DNA of 64,000 bases from Hymenobacter properus. Lineage in GTDB: Bacteria; Bacteroidota; Bacteroidia; Cytophagales; Hymenobacteraceae. The stretch spans positions 1,419,910-1,483,909 of the forward strand of contig NZ_JADQDP010000001.1 in assembly GCF_015694735.1 (NCBI RefSeq), read 5' to 3'. Position numbers and translations under genes: made by a program. The notes under the pieces are model-generated. The model was not told the DNA's origin and did no database searches. It worked only from the letters and a program-made list of their open reading frames with translations. How positions within the stretch are numbered: the stretch's first letter is position 1; every line of letters begins with the position of its first letter. Shown in pieces: positions 7,591 to 18,720 of the stretch.

Positions 7591-9021
7591 ATGAAAAAGA
7601 CGATAGTTACTTGCGTAATGGCGGCTGCGGTCAGCGCCATCATCCCCATGGTAGCATTGGGCCAGTGCTCGTATGTTGCGACGGGTTCCGGGGTCATGGG
7701 CGGCCTCTCGGCAACGGCTACCTTTGATGTAGGCAGTGGGTCGTGCCCGACCCAGCCAGCGTCAAACACCGACGCCCGGGTATTTCTGAACTCTAACTAC
7801 GCACTCACGCTCGATAGCGACTACGTGGTGGGGGCCGGGGGCAGCATCACGGTTTCGGCCGGGCGCCTCACGGTGCACTCGCACCTGACGGTGGAAGCCG
7901 ACGGCCTGATTACGGTGAGCAATGGGGGCTCCATTGTGGTCGAAGACGGCGGGTCGTTGGACATATCCAGCCGCGGCACTGTGGTGGTAAACAACGGCGG
8001 CACCATCTCGGGCGACTACAACCTGGGGGTGGGCGACGGTTCGGCTTCGCAGAAGGTAACCAACCTGCGGGTATTCGCGCCCAGTTCGGTGACCTCGGGG
8101 GTGATGCGAGTGAACAAGGCCACCATCATGGTGCAAGGCGGGGCGTCGCTCACGACCACCTGCAATACAATTCTGTATAATTCTGACATTGTGGCCGACG
8201 GCGCCATGTACGTGCTTGGCAACCTGGACCTTACGCCGGGTGGCGCCAACAACACGATTTGCGGCGCGGGCAATATATCGGTGAAAGGCTGCGTGTTCGG
8301 TGGCAATGGAGCCTTCAACCACCTTGCCCAGAACTGCACGAATAAAATTGGGGTGTGCGCCCTAGGCAGCAGCACCGGGGTGTGCAACATGGGGCCCGTG
8401 GCCGGCAACAACACCAACGAACGAAGTTGCGATGCCCTGGTACCGACTTGCCCCAGGCCCTTGCCCGTGGAGCTGACCCTTTTCACGGCCACTCCCACGG
8501 ACCGCCAGCAAGTGGCCCTGCACTGGGAAACGGCATCGGAAAAGAACAGCCAAAGCTTTGTAGTGGAGCGCTCGGCCGATGGGAAAGTGTTCCGCGACAA
8601 CCGCACAGTGGAGGGCGCGGGCACCACACAAACCCGCACCATCTACCGCGTGGTGGACGAGCAGCCGCTGCCGGGCACCAGCTACTACCGCCTGCGCCAA
8701 GTCGATTTCGATAAGGGCAGCAGCTATTCGCCGGTGCGCGTGGTGCAGCTCAGCACCAAGCCGGGACAAGGCCTCGACGTGTACCCTGGCCCAACGGCTA
8801 AAGAATGGGTGGTGAGCAGCCAGCTGCCCGCCGAGCTGCTGGGCAGCACGGGCGCGGCCCTGCAAGTGTTCGATGCCTTGGGCCGGGTGCAGTCAATCAC
8901 GCTCACCCCCGCCGAGCAACCGGGCCGCTGGACGCTGGGCCTGCAATCGTTGCCCACGGGCATTTATGTGGTGCGCCTGCTCACCAGCGCGGGTTCGTAT
9001 AGCCGCCGCATCGCGCAATAA
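7591..9021 (+). CDS. Secreted protein with T9SS C-terminal sorting domain
   Basis: A 476-residue exported protein. Residues 1-24 are a Sec signal peptide (MKKTIVTCVMAAAV...ALGQ). Residues 60-220 have a repetitive beta-structure pattern of short Gly/Asn turns (GGSITVSAGRLTVHSHLTV, GGSIVVEDGGSLDIS, RGTVVVNNGGTISG), consistent with a right-handed beta-helix. Six to eight Cys lie in the middle section and may form disulfides. Residues 290-390 form a fibronectin/Ig-like region (PVELTLFTATPTDRQQVALHWETASEKNS). The last 80 residues match the type A sorting domain (LDVYPGP ... LQVFDALGRVQ ... LPTGIYVVRL), which directs secretion across the outer membrane by the type IX system and surface anchoring. 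Passenger function is unknown; an adhesin is a guess. Confidence 0.85.
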   Translation: MKKTIVTCVMAAAVSAIIPMVALGQCSYVATGSGVMGGLSATATFDVGSGSCPTQPASNTDARVFLNSNYALTLDSDYVVGAGGSITVSAGRLTVHSHLTVEADGLITVSNGGSIVVEDGGSLDISSRGTVVVNNGGTISGDYNLGVGDGSASQKVTNLRVFAPSSVTSGVMRVNKATIMVQGGASLTTTCNTILYNSDIVADGAMYVLGNLDLTPGGANNTICGAGNISVKGCVFGGNGAFNHLAQNCTNKIGVCALGSSTGVCNMGPVAGNNTNERSCDALVPTCPRPLPVELTLFTATPTDRQQVALHWETASEKNSQSFVVERSADGKVFRDNRTVEGAGTTQTRTIYRVVDEQPLPGTSYYRLRQVDFDKGSSYSPVRVVQLSTKPGQGLDVYPGPTAKEWVVSSQLPAELLGSTGAALQVFDALGRVQSITLTPAEQPGRWTLGLQSLPTGIYVVRLLTSAGSYSRRIAQ

Positions 9022-9040
9022 GCGTAACGGCCGAAACAAT

Positions 9041-9083
9041 AGCCCCGCCGGTTATCTGCTTGCAGCAGGTGGCCGGCGGGGCT
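9041..9083 (+). terminator. Rho-independent terminator of the T9SS cargo gene
   Basis: Perfect 11-bp stem AGCCCCGCCGG / CCGGCGGGGCT with a 21-base loop, followed by TTCTTGTGTT. Confidence 0.75.
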
Positions 9084-9197
9084 TTCTTGTGTTGGGCCGG
9101 TCTGCTTTAAAAGCTTTTTTTCGAGCTAAACCACGGAGTTACTTGTGCTTTCACGGCTGAGTTGGACGAGTAAGCAGGCAAAACCACCGCAAACGCT

Positions 9198-9420
9198 TTC
9201 GTGGATAAGTCCGGGCCACTGCTAGCATTTGGATTGGGGCGGCTAACACCTTTAGTGGACTGTTCGCCCTTCCTGGCCGGTTTCTGCCCGGCCGCCTTAC
9301 CTCACTCAGGCCCGCCCCCGCGGCCGGGAGTGAGTGGCCGAGCCCAGCAAATTCAACCTCATGGTGGGTAGCGGCGCCTCAGATGCCATCCGTCTGGAAG
9401 GGTCGGTAGAGCTACTCTAA
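9198..9420 (+). pseudogene. Probable remnant of a GH3 beta-glucosidase C-terminus
   Basis: Translation from 9334 to a TAA at 9418-9420 gives VAEPSKFNLMVGSGASDAIR and then LEGSVELL, which resembles the very end of glycoside hydrolase family 3 fibronectin-like domains (W-V-x-E/A-P-G-x-F-x-x-x-V-G-S-S-x-x-D-I-R-L). The preceding codon is TGA at 9331, where family members have Trp, so TGG to TGA is plausible. In another frame, 9198-9239 reads FVDKSGPLLAFGLG, resembling the conserved PLxPFGxGLSY segment of the same family. The fragment has no start, at least one frameshift and one stop. It is next to a deleted SDR gene and uxuA, fitting a decaying glucuronoxylan locus. Identification is by eye. 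Confidence 0.4.
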
Positions 9421-9474
9421 TTTTGCTTTGAACGTCTGCTGATTATTCACTCCACCATCGTTTCTACCCCCTAT

Positions 9475-9897
9475 ATGCCCTCTCTAAACCAATTCTTCCT
9501 AGCCGATAAAGTCGTCGTCATTACCGGGGCTACCGGGGTACTGGGCGCATCCATGTCGCTGGCCGTGGCCGAAGCCGGTGCCAAAGTGGCCATCCTGGGC
9601 CGTAACGCTGAGCGTGCCGAGGCCCGCGCCGCCGCTATTCGCGCAATTGGCGGCGAGTGCCTGGTCGTGTTGGCTGATGTGCTCGACGTAGACCAGATGC
9701 AGGCCGCTTGCGACACCATCATGCATACCTGGGGCCGCATCGACGGCTTGGTGAACGCCGCTGGCGGCAACATACCCGGCGCCACTGTGGGCCCCGGCCA
9801 GAACCTGTTTGACCTCGGCATTGAGGATACCCGCCGGGCTGTGGACTGTGAGACCGTGGTGGTGGATGGGGGCTTCAATGCGTTTAGTGGCGTGTAG
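9475..9897 (+). pseudogene. SDR oxidoreductase (mannonate/fructuronate type) with large internal deletion
   Basis: The open frame encodes 140 residues. Residues 1-125 are a normal SDR N-terminus: NAD(P)-binding TGATGVLG (about 18-25), LGRN, DVLD, and the NAG-equivalent NAAGGNIPGA (about 92). It then jumps at RRAVDC to ETVVVDGGFNAFSGV, which is the extreme C-terminus of the same family. Family members are about 270-280 residues, so roughly 130 central residues, including the catalytic Ser and YxxxK, are missing, in frame. It cannot be an active SDR. It precedes uxuA, the usual partner of the SDR-type D-mannonate oxidoreductase in Bacteroidota. A family A palindrome lies between them. Confidence 0.8.
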
Positions 9898-9921
9898 TTC
9901 CGCTTCACATTCCAATAGAGT

Positions 9922-10024
9922 GCGTCATGCTGAGCGCAGCCGAAGCATCTCGCGTGTGGGAGTAATACTTTGGATTGGGTTTACTATTGCACGCGAGATG
10001 CTTCGGCTGCGCTCAGCATGACGC
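9922..10024. repeat. Palindromic repeat family A, copy 2
   Basis: Arms 9922-9956 and 9990-10024 are perfect 35-base inverted copies (GCGTCATGCTGAGCGCAGCC plus GAAGCATCTCGCGTG) with a 33-base loop. It separates the deleted SDR gene from uxuA. Confidence 0.9.
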
Positions 10025-10051
10025 TCTGATAAAACCTTATTCTTTCAAAAA

Positions 10052-11215
10052 ATGCCCATCATCCAAAGCTGGCGCTGGTACGGCCCCAACGACCCCGTGA
10101 GCCTTGCCGACATCCGCCAGGCCGGCGCTACCGACGTGGTATCCGCCCTCCACCACATCCCCAACGGCCAGGTTTGGCCCGTGGCCGAAATCCAGAAACG
10201 CCAGGCCGAAGTGGCTGCCGCCGGCCTCACCTGGAGCGTGGTGGAAAGCGTGCCCGTGCACGAAAACATCAAGACCCGCACCGGTAACTTCCAGCACTAC
10301 ATCACTAATTACCAGGAGTCGCTGCGCAACCTGGCGGCCTGCGGCATCTTCACCGTTACCTACAACTTCATGCCCGTCCTCGACTGGACGCGCACCGATT
10401 TGGCCTACGAGGTAGAAGACGGCTCCAAGGCCCTGCGCTTCGAAAAAGCCGCCTTCGTGGCCTTCGATACCCAGTTGCTCAAGCGCCGGAACGCCGCTCA
10501 GGATTACTCGCCCGAGGAGCTGCAGAAGGCCGAAACCCGCTTCGCCGCCATGAGCGACGAGGAGAAGCAACAGCTGCAGCGCAACATCATTGCCGGCCTG
10601 CCGGGCAGCGAGGAAAGCTTCACGCTGGCGCAATTCCAGCAGGCGCTCGACGCCTACGAAGGCATCGACGCAGCCAAGCTGCGCGAGCACCTGATTCTGT
10701 TCCTGCAGGAAGTGGTGCCGGTGGCTGAGTCGGTGGGCATCAACATGGCCATTCACCCCGACGACCCGCCCTACCCCATCCTGGGCCTGCCCCGCGTGGT
10801 GAGCACCGCCGATGACGTGGCGGCGCTGGCAGCCGCCGTGCCCTCGCTCAGCAACGGGCTGTGCTTTTGCACTGGCTCCTTCGGCGTGCGGGCCGACAAC
10901 GACCTGCCCGGCATGGTGAAGCAATTTGCCGAGCGCATCCACTTCATCCACCTGCGCAGCACCCAGCGCGACGCCGACGGCAACTTCTACGAAGCCAACC
11001 ACCTCGAAGGCGACGTGGACATGTACGGCGTGATGCGCGAGCTGGTGCAGGTGATGCGCCAGCGCCAGGTGAGCCTGCCCATGCGCCCCGACCACGGCCA
11101 CCAGATGCTCGACGACCTCAAGAAGAAAACCAACCCCGGCTACTCTGCCATCGGTCGCCTGCGCGGCCTGGCCGAGCTACGCGGCTTGGAAATGGGCATC
11201 AGCCGGAGTTTGTAG
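10052..11215 (+). CDS. uxuA: Mannonate dehydratase
   Basis: A 387-residue enzyme of the UxuA family (Fe2+/Mn2+-dependent TIM barrel) that dehydrates D-mannonate to 2-keto-3-deoxygluconate in glucuronate catabolism. The N-terminus [39 protein letters not shown] is characteristic. Metal-ligand candidates are His in [13 protein letters not shown], Cys and the Asp in [15 protein letters not shown], His in IHFIHLRST, and Asp/His in MRPDHGHQM near residue 350. The length is normal. The upstream partner SDR is broken, so this organism would need another mannonate-forming enzyme for UxuA to have a substrate. No uxaC, kdgK or kdgA is in the window. A family B palindrome follows the gene. Confidence 0.95.
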   Translation: MPIIQSWRWYGPNDPVSLADIRQAGATDVVSALHHIPNGQVWPVAEIQKRQAEVAAAGLTWSVVESVPVHENIKTRTGNFQHYITNYQESLRNLAACGIFTVTYNFMPVLDWTRTDLAYEVEDGSKALRFEKAAFVAFDTQLLKRRNAAQDYSPEELQKAETRFAAMSDEEKQQLQRNIIAGLPGSEESFTLAQFQQALDAYEGIDAAKLREHLILFLQEVVPVAESVGINMAIHPDDPPYPILGLPRVVSTADDVAALAAAVPSLSNGLCFCTGSFGVRADNDLPGMVKQFAERIHFIHLRSTQRDADGNFYEANHLEGDVDMYGVMRELVQVMRQRQVSLPMRPDHGHQMLDDLKKKTNPGYSAIGRLRGLAELRGLEMGISRSL

Positions 11216-11237
11216 AACAGCCTTGCCATACACGAAA

Positions 11238-11321
11238 CTGTCATCCTGAGCGCAGCGAAGGACCTTCTCACGGCTGAACATATCAACGTGAGAAGGTCCT
11301 TCGCTGCGCTCAGGATGACAG
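11238..11321. repeat. Palindromic repeat family B, copy 2
   Basis: Arms 11238-11272 and 11287-11321 are perfect 35-base inverted copies (CTGTCATCCTGAGCGCAGCG plus AAGGACCTTCTCACG), loop 14 bases. It lies between convergent genes uxuA and the RqcH-like gene and could terminate both. Confidence 0.9.
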
Positions 11322-11350
11322 ACGGCGCGGCTGTGAAAAGAGTCTTCTCC

Positions 11351-12961
11351 TTACTTATCCTCGTCCCTGTCGAACGGGTTACCGGGCTTCACCAGCACCA
11401 CCCGTTCGCGTTCTACCACCACCTGGCCGGGCCGGGCACCCCGGGGCTTGCGCACGAATTTTTTGGGCGTGACCGTCACTGGGCACAGGCTGTCGTGCTG
11501 GCGTTTGGAATACCAGCCGGCCAGCATGGCGGCGTGTTCTATCACAGGTTCCGGCACGGGTTGGCCGGCGCGGTGCCGGATGACGACGTGTGAGCCCGAT
11601 ACATCTTTGGCGTGCAGCCACAAGTCCTCTTTGTGCGCGTATTTCTGGGTCAGCAAGTCATTGTTTTCGGCGCTCCGGCCCACCAGAATGGTAAAGCCCC
11701 GGTCCTCGAATACCTTGAAGGGCAGTTCCCCAGGAGCTTTACCGGCCGTAGCTGCGGGGTCGAGGCCGTGCAGCTTGCGCCAGGCGCGCAGGCCGCGCAG
11801 CTCGGCCAGTTGCGGCTGGCTGTCCATTTCTTCGAGCCGCTCTAGGGCCGTGAAGGCCTCGGCCTCGCGCCGGGCAATGCGCTCGGTGAGCTGGCGCTCC
11901 TCGATTTGCTGGTTCTTGCCCTTGCGGTAAAGGTTTTCGGCGGTGAGCTGCGGCTTTTCGTTGGGCTTCAGCTTGATGACTTTGGGCTGGTTGGTGTAGA
12001 AATCCAGCACCTCAATCTGCTCGGCCCGCGCCGGAATCTCGTGCAGATGGGCCATGATGAGGTCGGCGGTGTGGCGGTAGCCGGCCTCGTGAGCCAGGGC
12101 GTGCAGGCGCTGGCGGGCGTGGGCCGCCGCCGTGCTGGCCTCATCAGCGCGGCGCTCCAGCAGCTGGCGCAGCTGCTTGGTTTCCATTTCCAGCGCCCGG
12201 CGGCCCAGGGCCATGGGCACAAAACGGCGCAGCGCGGCAATGGGGTCATCGCCGGGCAGCGTCTCTAGTATTTCCCCCAGCGGCAACAAGCTCAGCCGAG
12301 TGCGCCCCTCGAACTGGATGACGTAATAATGCGCGGGCTTTTCCAGCTGGGCCAGCATTTGGTTCACCAGCCGGGTTTTGGCTTCCGGCGTGGCCTGGTC
12401 GTAGCCTTGGGTGCGCAGGTAGCGCAGGGGCAGGTCGGCCAGCGGTGGGGGCAGCTTGCCAGGAGCCGGGGTCTGAACCACGGATTCAGCGGATTTTTCG
12501 GATTGGTCGGATTTCGTGGATGGCACCGGCGGCTGGGGTTTCAACTCCGCATCGGCGAGCAGCTTTTGCTGAAACAACTGCGCCGGCGCGTCAGGCGCGG
12601 TGCGGAAAATGGCGTTCGGGCGCGGGCCGTATAGCTTGAACACCAGCCGGGCGCCGCTGCGGAAGTTCACCTGCAGCACCCGGTCCTGCGGCCAGGCGGC
12701 CACGCTTTCCACCTGCTCGCCCAGCATGTCCGGAAATAAATCGACCGAGTTGGCGCGGGCCCGCTGGAAGGTTTCGGGCAGCGCCAGCGCCGGGAAAGTT
12801 GCGCCCAGTTGCGCCTTCAGCCAGAATTCCTGGCTGCCATTGGTAAGGCCTATTACCAGCTCATCCTTCTCCTGTGTGAAGCACACGGCCACCCGGTAGC
12901 CCCGCAGCCGCTCGGTGAGCGCTGGAGCTAGCTGGCGCAGGAAGTAATAATTGGTGTGCAT
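11351..12961 (-). CDS. NFACT/RqcH-like ribosome quality control protein
   Basis: A 536-residue NFACT-family protein. The N-terminal NFACT-N domain starts MHTNYYFLRQLAPALTERLRGY; a helical coiled-coil region spans about 260-400 (RRALEMETKQLRQLLERRADEAS, ERQLTERIARREAEAFTALERLEE); the C-terminal NFACT-R domain carries KYAHKEDLWLHAKDVSGSHVV (about 440-455). RqcH proteins bind split 50S subunits with stalled nascent chains and add C-terminal alanine tails. The linker at about residues 148-163 (PSTKSDQSEKSAESVVQ) is encoded by an interspersed repeat (12471-12519) also found at 26552. The ATG at 12961 is preferred over a TTG at 12973. Monocistronic. Confidence 0.88.
   Translation of the reverse strand: MHTNYYFLRQLAPALTERLRGYRVAVCFTQEKDELVIGLTNGSQEFWLKAQLGATFPALALPETFQRARANSVDLFPDMLGEQVESVAAWPQDRVLQVNFRSGARLVFKLYGPRPNAIFRTAPDAPAQLFQQKLLADAELKPQPPVPSTKSDQSEKSAESVVQTPAPGKLPPPLADLPLRYLRTQGYDQATPEAKTRLVNQMLAQLEKPAHYYVIQFEGRTRLSLLPLGEILETLPGDDPIAALRRFVPMALGRRALEMETKQLRQLLERRADEASTAAAHARQRLHALAHEAGYRHTADLIMAHLHEIPARAEQIEVLDFYTNQPKVIKLKPNEKPQLTAENLYRKGKNQQIEERQLTERIARREAEAFTALERLEEMDSQPQLAELRGLRAWRKLHGLDPAATAGKAPGELPFKVFEDRGFTILVGRSAENNDLLTQKYAHKEDLWLHAKDVSGSHVVIRHRAGQPVPEPVIEHAAMLAGWYSKRQHDSLCPVTVTPKKFVRKPRGARPGQVVVERERVVLVKPGNPFDRDEDK
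12471..12519. repeat. Interspersed repeat family E, copy 1 (inside coding sequence)
   Basis: On the plus strand the segment reads GTC-GAACCACGGATT then three degenerate GGATT units ending CGGATTGGTCGGATTT. The same arrangement, including GAACCACGGATT and CGGATTGGTCGGATTT, occurs at 26552-26600. Here it lies in frame in the low-complexity linker of the RqcH-like gene. Confidence 0.75.
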
Positions 12962-13118
12962 AAGACAGGACAATTTGCTGGTAGGTTGCAGCCTGAATGC
13001 CGACAGTAATTACCAGCGTAGAAAGGGACGGGAAATTTAGGCCTTTGCGCGCAACGAACAACGATTCAGCCCGGTCAGCCCTAAGCCCAACGGTTTCATT
13101 CGTCCAACTTAGCGCTCC

Positions 13119-13568
13119 ATGAACAAGCACTTTCTTCTCAGCATTCTAACCCTCAGCTTGTTTTCATGCAAAAAGGATGAGGTCGAAAGCCCTGCCACTG
13201 TCGCGGCGGAGTTTAACCAGGACTTTCTATTGTCTTATCGACAGCAAGCTACTTTGCCGCAACTTGCGCAGCCCGAGCTAACACTCGCCTTAACGGACCT
13301 GCAATTCAGCATTTGCCCCCGCAATGCGAACTGCTTCGCGGCCGATTACGCCCGGCCCACACTTCGCATAACTGACGCCCAGGGCGCCACGCAGCAGCTC
13401 GTTATGCCCACCATCCTAGGCTCGCGAGGAAGCGACTGGATTGACACGGCCAGCGTGCGTGCCAATGGCCGGCGCTATTTGCTTACCTATGTGAAATGGC
13501 AAGTGCAAGGCGACTACCACGCAGCCACCAAGGAAAACATCAAATGCACGTTTCGCGTGGCCAAGTAG
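13119..13568 (+). CDS. Small lipoprotein of unknown function
   Basis: 149 residues starting with a lipoprotein signal peptide (MNKHFLLSILTLSLFSC; lipobox LFSC with Cys17), then KKDEVESP. The mature part has predicted beta strands (LTLALTDLQFSICPRNANCF, PTLRITDAQGATQQLVMPT, RRYLLTYVKWQVQ), suggesting a small beta-sandwich of about 110 residues with a pair of Cys (CPRNANC) likely disulfide-bonded after export. No family was recognised. It stands alone between divergent and convergent neighbours; a 100-base gap upstream holds its promoter. Likely anchored to the periplasmic face of the outer membrane. Confidence 0.75.
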   Translation: MNKHFLLSILTLSLFSCKKDEVESPATVAAEFNQDFLLSYRQQATLPQLAQPELTLALTDLQFSICPRNANCFAADYARPTLRITDAQGATQQLVMPTILGSRGSDWIDTASVRANGRRYLLTYVKWQVQGDYHAATKENIKCTFRVAK

Positions 13569-13598
13569 CGCCTTTACCAGCGCACATCAGCCACCGAC

Positions 13599-14366
13599 TT
13601 ACACCTCCACCACCAGCCCATCATACGCCAGGCGCACCCAGGCCGGCAGCTCCGCTTCCACATCCTGGTGGCGGCCCAGCTGGTGGCTGATGTGCGTGAG
13701 GAAGGCCCGCTTGGGCTGGGCCTCTTCGAGCACGGCCAGGGCCTGGGCCAGCGTGAAGTGCGAAATGTGCTCCTCACGCCGCAGGGCGTTGAGCACGATG
13801 ACGTCGGCGTCGCGCAGCTGGGCGCGGGTTTCGGGGCCGAGGTGGTTGGCGTCGGTGAGGTAGCAGAACCCGCCAATGCGGAAGCCCAGCACCGGCAGGC
13901 GGTGGTGCATGGCCCGCAAGGGCAGCACCGACACGCCCTGCACGTCAAAGGGCTCGTCGTCGCGCTCAATGGCGTGCAGCGTCACGCGGGGCACGCCGGG
14001 GTACTTGTGCTCGGCAAAAATGTAGGCAAACTCCTGCTGCAACTGGCTTAGCACCCGCGGCTCGCCATACACCGGCATGTCGGTTTGCTGCCGGAAGTTG
14101 AAGGCCCGGATGTCGTCGAGGCCGGCGGTGTGGTCCTTGTGCTCGTGCGTGAACAGCAGCGCATCGAGGTGCGTGGTGCCCGCGCGCAGCATCTGCTGCC
14201 GAAAGTCGGGCCCCGAATCAATCACAAAGCTGCGCCCGTCCACCTGCACGTGCACCGACACGCGCAGGCGCTTGTCGCGGTGGTCGAGGGAGCGGCACAC
14301 AGCGCAGGAGCACCCAATCATGGGCACGCCCGACGAGGTACCCGTACCTAAGAATGTTACATTCAT
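13599..14366 (-). CDS. PhnP-like metallo-beta-lactamase fold hydrolase
   Basis: A 255-residue protein. The N-terminus FLGTGTSSGVPMIGCSCAVC is the hallmark of the PhnP/RNase Z-related group, with a Cys trio (Cys19, 21, 24) that binds a structural zinc in PhnP. The catalytic motif THEHKDH has His74, His76, Asp78, His79; further ligands are His in the AMHHRLPV segment, Asp in YLTDANHL and His in LTHISHQLG. PhnP cleaves cyclic ribose phosphates; in Bacteroidota these stand-alone homologues are usually annotated only as MBL-fold hydrolases, so the substrate is unknown. It ends 31 bases from the convergent lipoprotein gene. The start at 14366 abuts a large imperfect palindrome. Confidence 0.88.
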   Translation of the reverse strand: MNVTFLGTGTSSGVPMIGCSCAVCRSLDHRDKRLRVSVHVQVDGRSFVIDSGPDFRQQMLRAGTTHLDALLFTHEHKDHTAGLDDIRAFNFRQQTDMPVYGEPRVLSQLQQEFAYIFAEHKYPGVPRVTLHAIERDDEPFDVQGVSVLPLRAMHHRLPVLGFRIGGFCYLTDANHLGPETRAQLRDADVIVLNALRREEHISHFTLAQALAVLEEAQPKRAFLTHISHQLGRHQDVEAELPAWVRLAYDGLVVEV

Positions 14367-14368
14367 TA

Positions 14369-14461
14369 AGTTAAGAGTGAAGAGTTAGGAGTGAAGAGTT
14401 AGGGTTGAATCAAAATACATTTCCGATTCAACTCCTAACTCTTCACTCCTAACTCTTAACT
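14369..14461. terminator. Imperfect palindrome with tandem 14-base units
   Basis: GAGTGAAGAGTTAG occurs twice in tandem (14375-14388, 14389-14402). The right side (14424-14461) is an inverted copy that is one partial unit shorter. It lies directly between the response regulator stop and the start of the next minus-strand gene, so it probably acts as terminator for the former. Confidence 0.65.
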
Positions 14462-14464
14462 GCT

Positions 14465-14851
14465 TTAGCCCACGTATTGCTTCACCACGCGCACCAGGGC
14501 GTCGAAGTCGAGGGGCTTGGGCAGGTAGTCGGTCACGCCGGCCTCGCGGAACTGGTCCATCGAGTAGTTGTTGGCGTTGCCGGTGATGGCAATGATGGGC
14601 AACTTGCTGATTTTGGGGTCTTCGTGGGCCCGGATTTCGCGGGTGCACTGCATCCCATCCTTCACGGGAATGTTGATGTCCATCAGCACGCAATCAATGG
14701 GATTGGTTTCGATTTGCTTCAGGACCTCGCCGCCGTTTTTTGCCAGCACGATTTTGTATTTCTGAAGCTCGAGAATTTTGCGGGTGAGGTTGAGAATCAC
14801 CGAGCTGTCCTCAGCAATCAGGATGGTTTTGGATTGGTTGTCGACGGACAT
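14465..14851 (-). CDS. Single-domain response regulator
   Basis: 128 residues, a CheY-like receiver with no output domain. The acidic pocket is Glu14/Asp15 (LIAEDSSV), the phospho-acceptor is Asp58 in CVLMDINIPVKDG, Thr is in IAITGNAN, and Lys is in YLPKPLDFDAL. It is transcribed from the same strand as the large hybrid kinase, 54 bases downstream of it, so it is likely the free receiver used by that kinase's HPt domain in a phosphorelay. Its output must be through protein-protein contact. Confidence 0.92.
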   Translation of the reverse strand: MSVDNQSKTILIAEDSSVILNLTRKILELQKYKIVLAKNGGEVLKQIETNPIDCVLMDINIPVKDGMQCTREIRAHEDPKISKLPIIAITGNANNYSMDQFREAGVTDYLPKPLDFDALVRVVKQYVG

Positions 14852-14905
14852 GCGCGTAAGGTTGGAATAATTGGGGGAGGTAGAAAACAGGAAAGGTCAG
14901 GCCGT

Positions 14906-18592
<3,687 letters not shown>

Positions 18593-18720
18593 ACAATTAC
18601 GCGTGCCGCGAGTTGAATTTCCTGCTAATATAGCCTGCGCCGGGCCGGACCGCGGCGTAAATTTGGCCAAAATAAAATTACGACTAACCGGAACGGCCCT
18701 GGCCGCGTCCGCATTGCCCT

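Noticed and set aside
14369..14461. CRISPR-like repeat array
   Set aside because: Only two tandem 14-base units plus an inverted copy, no spacers and no cas genes; it is a hairpin.
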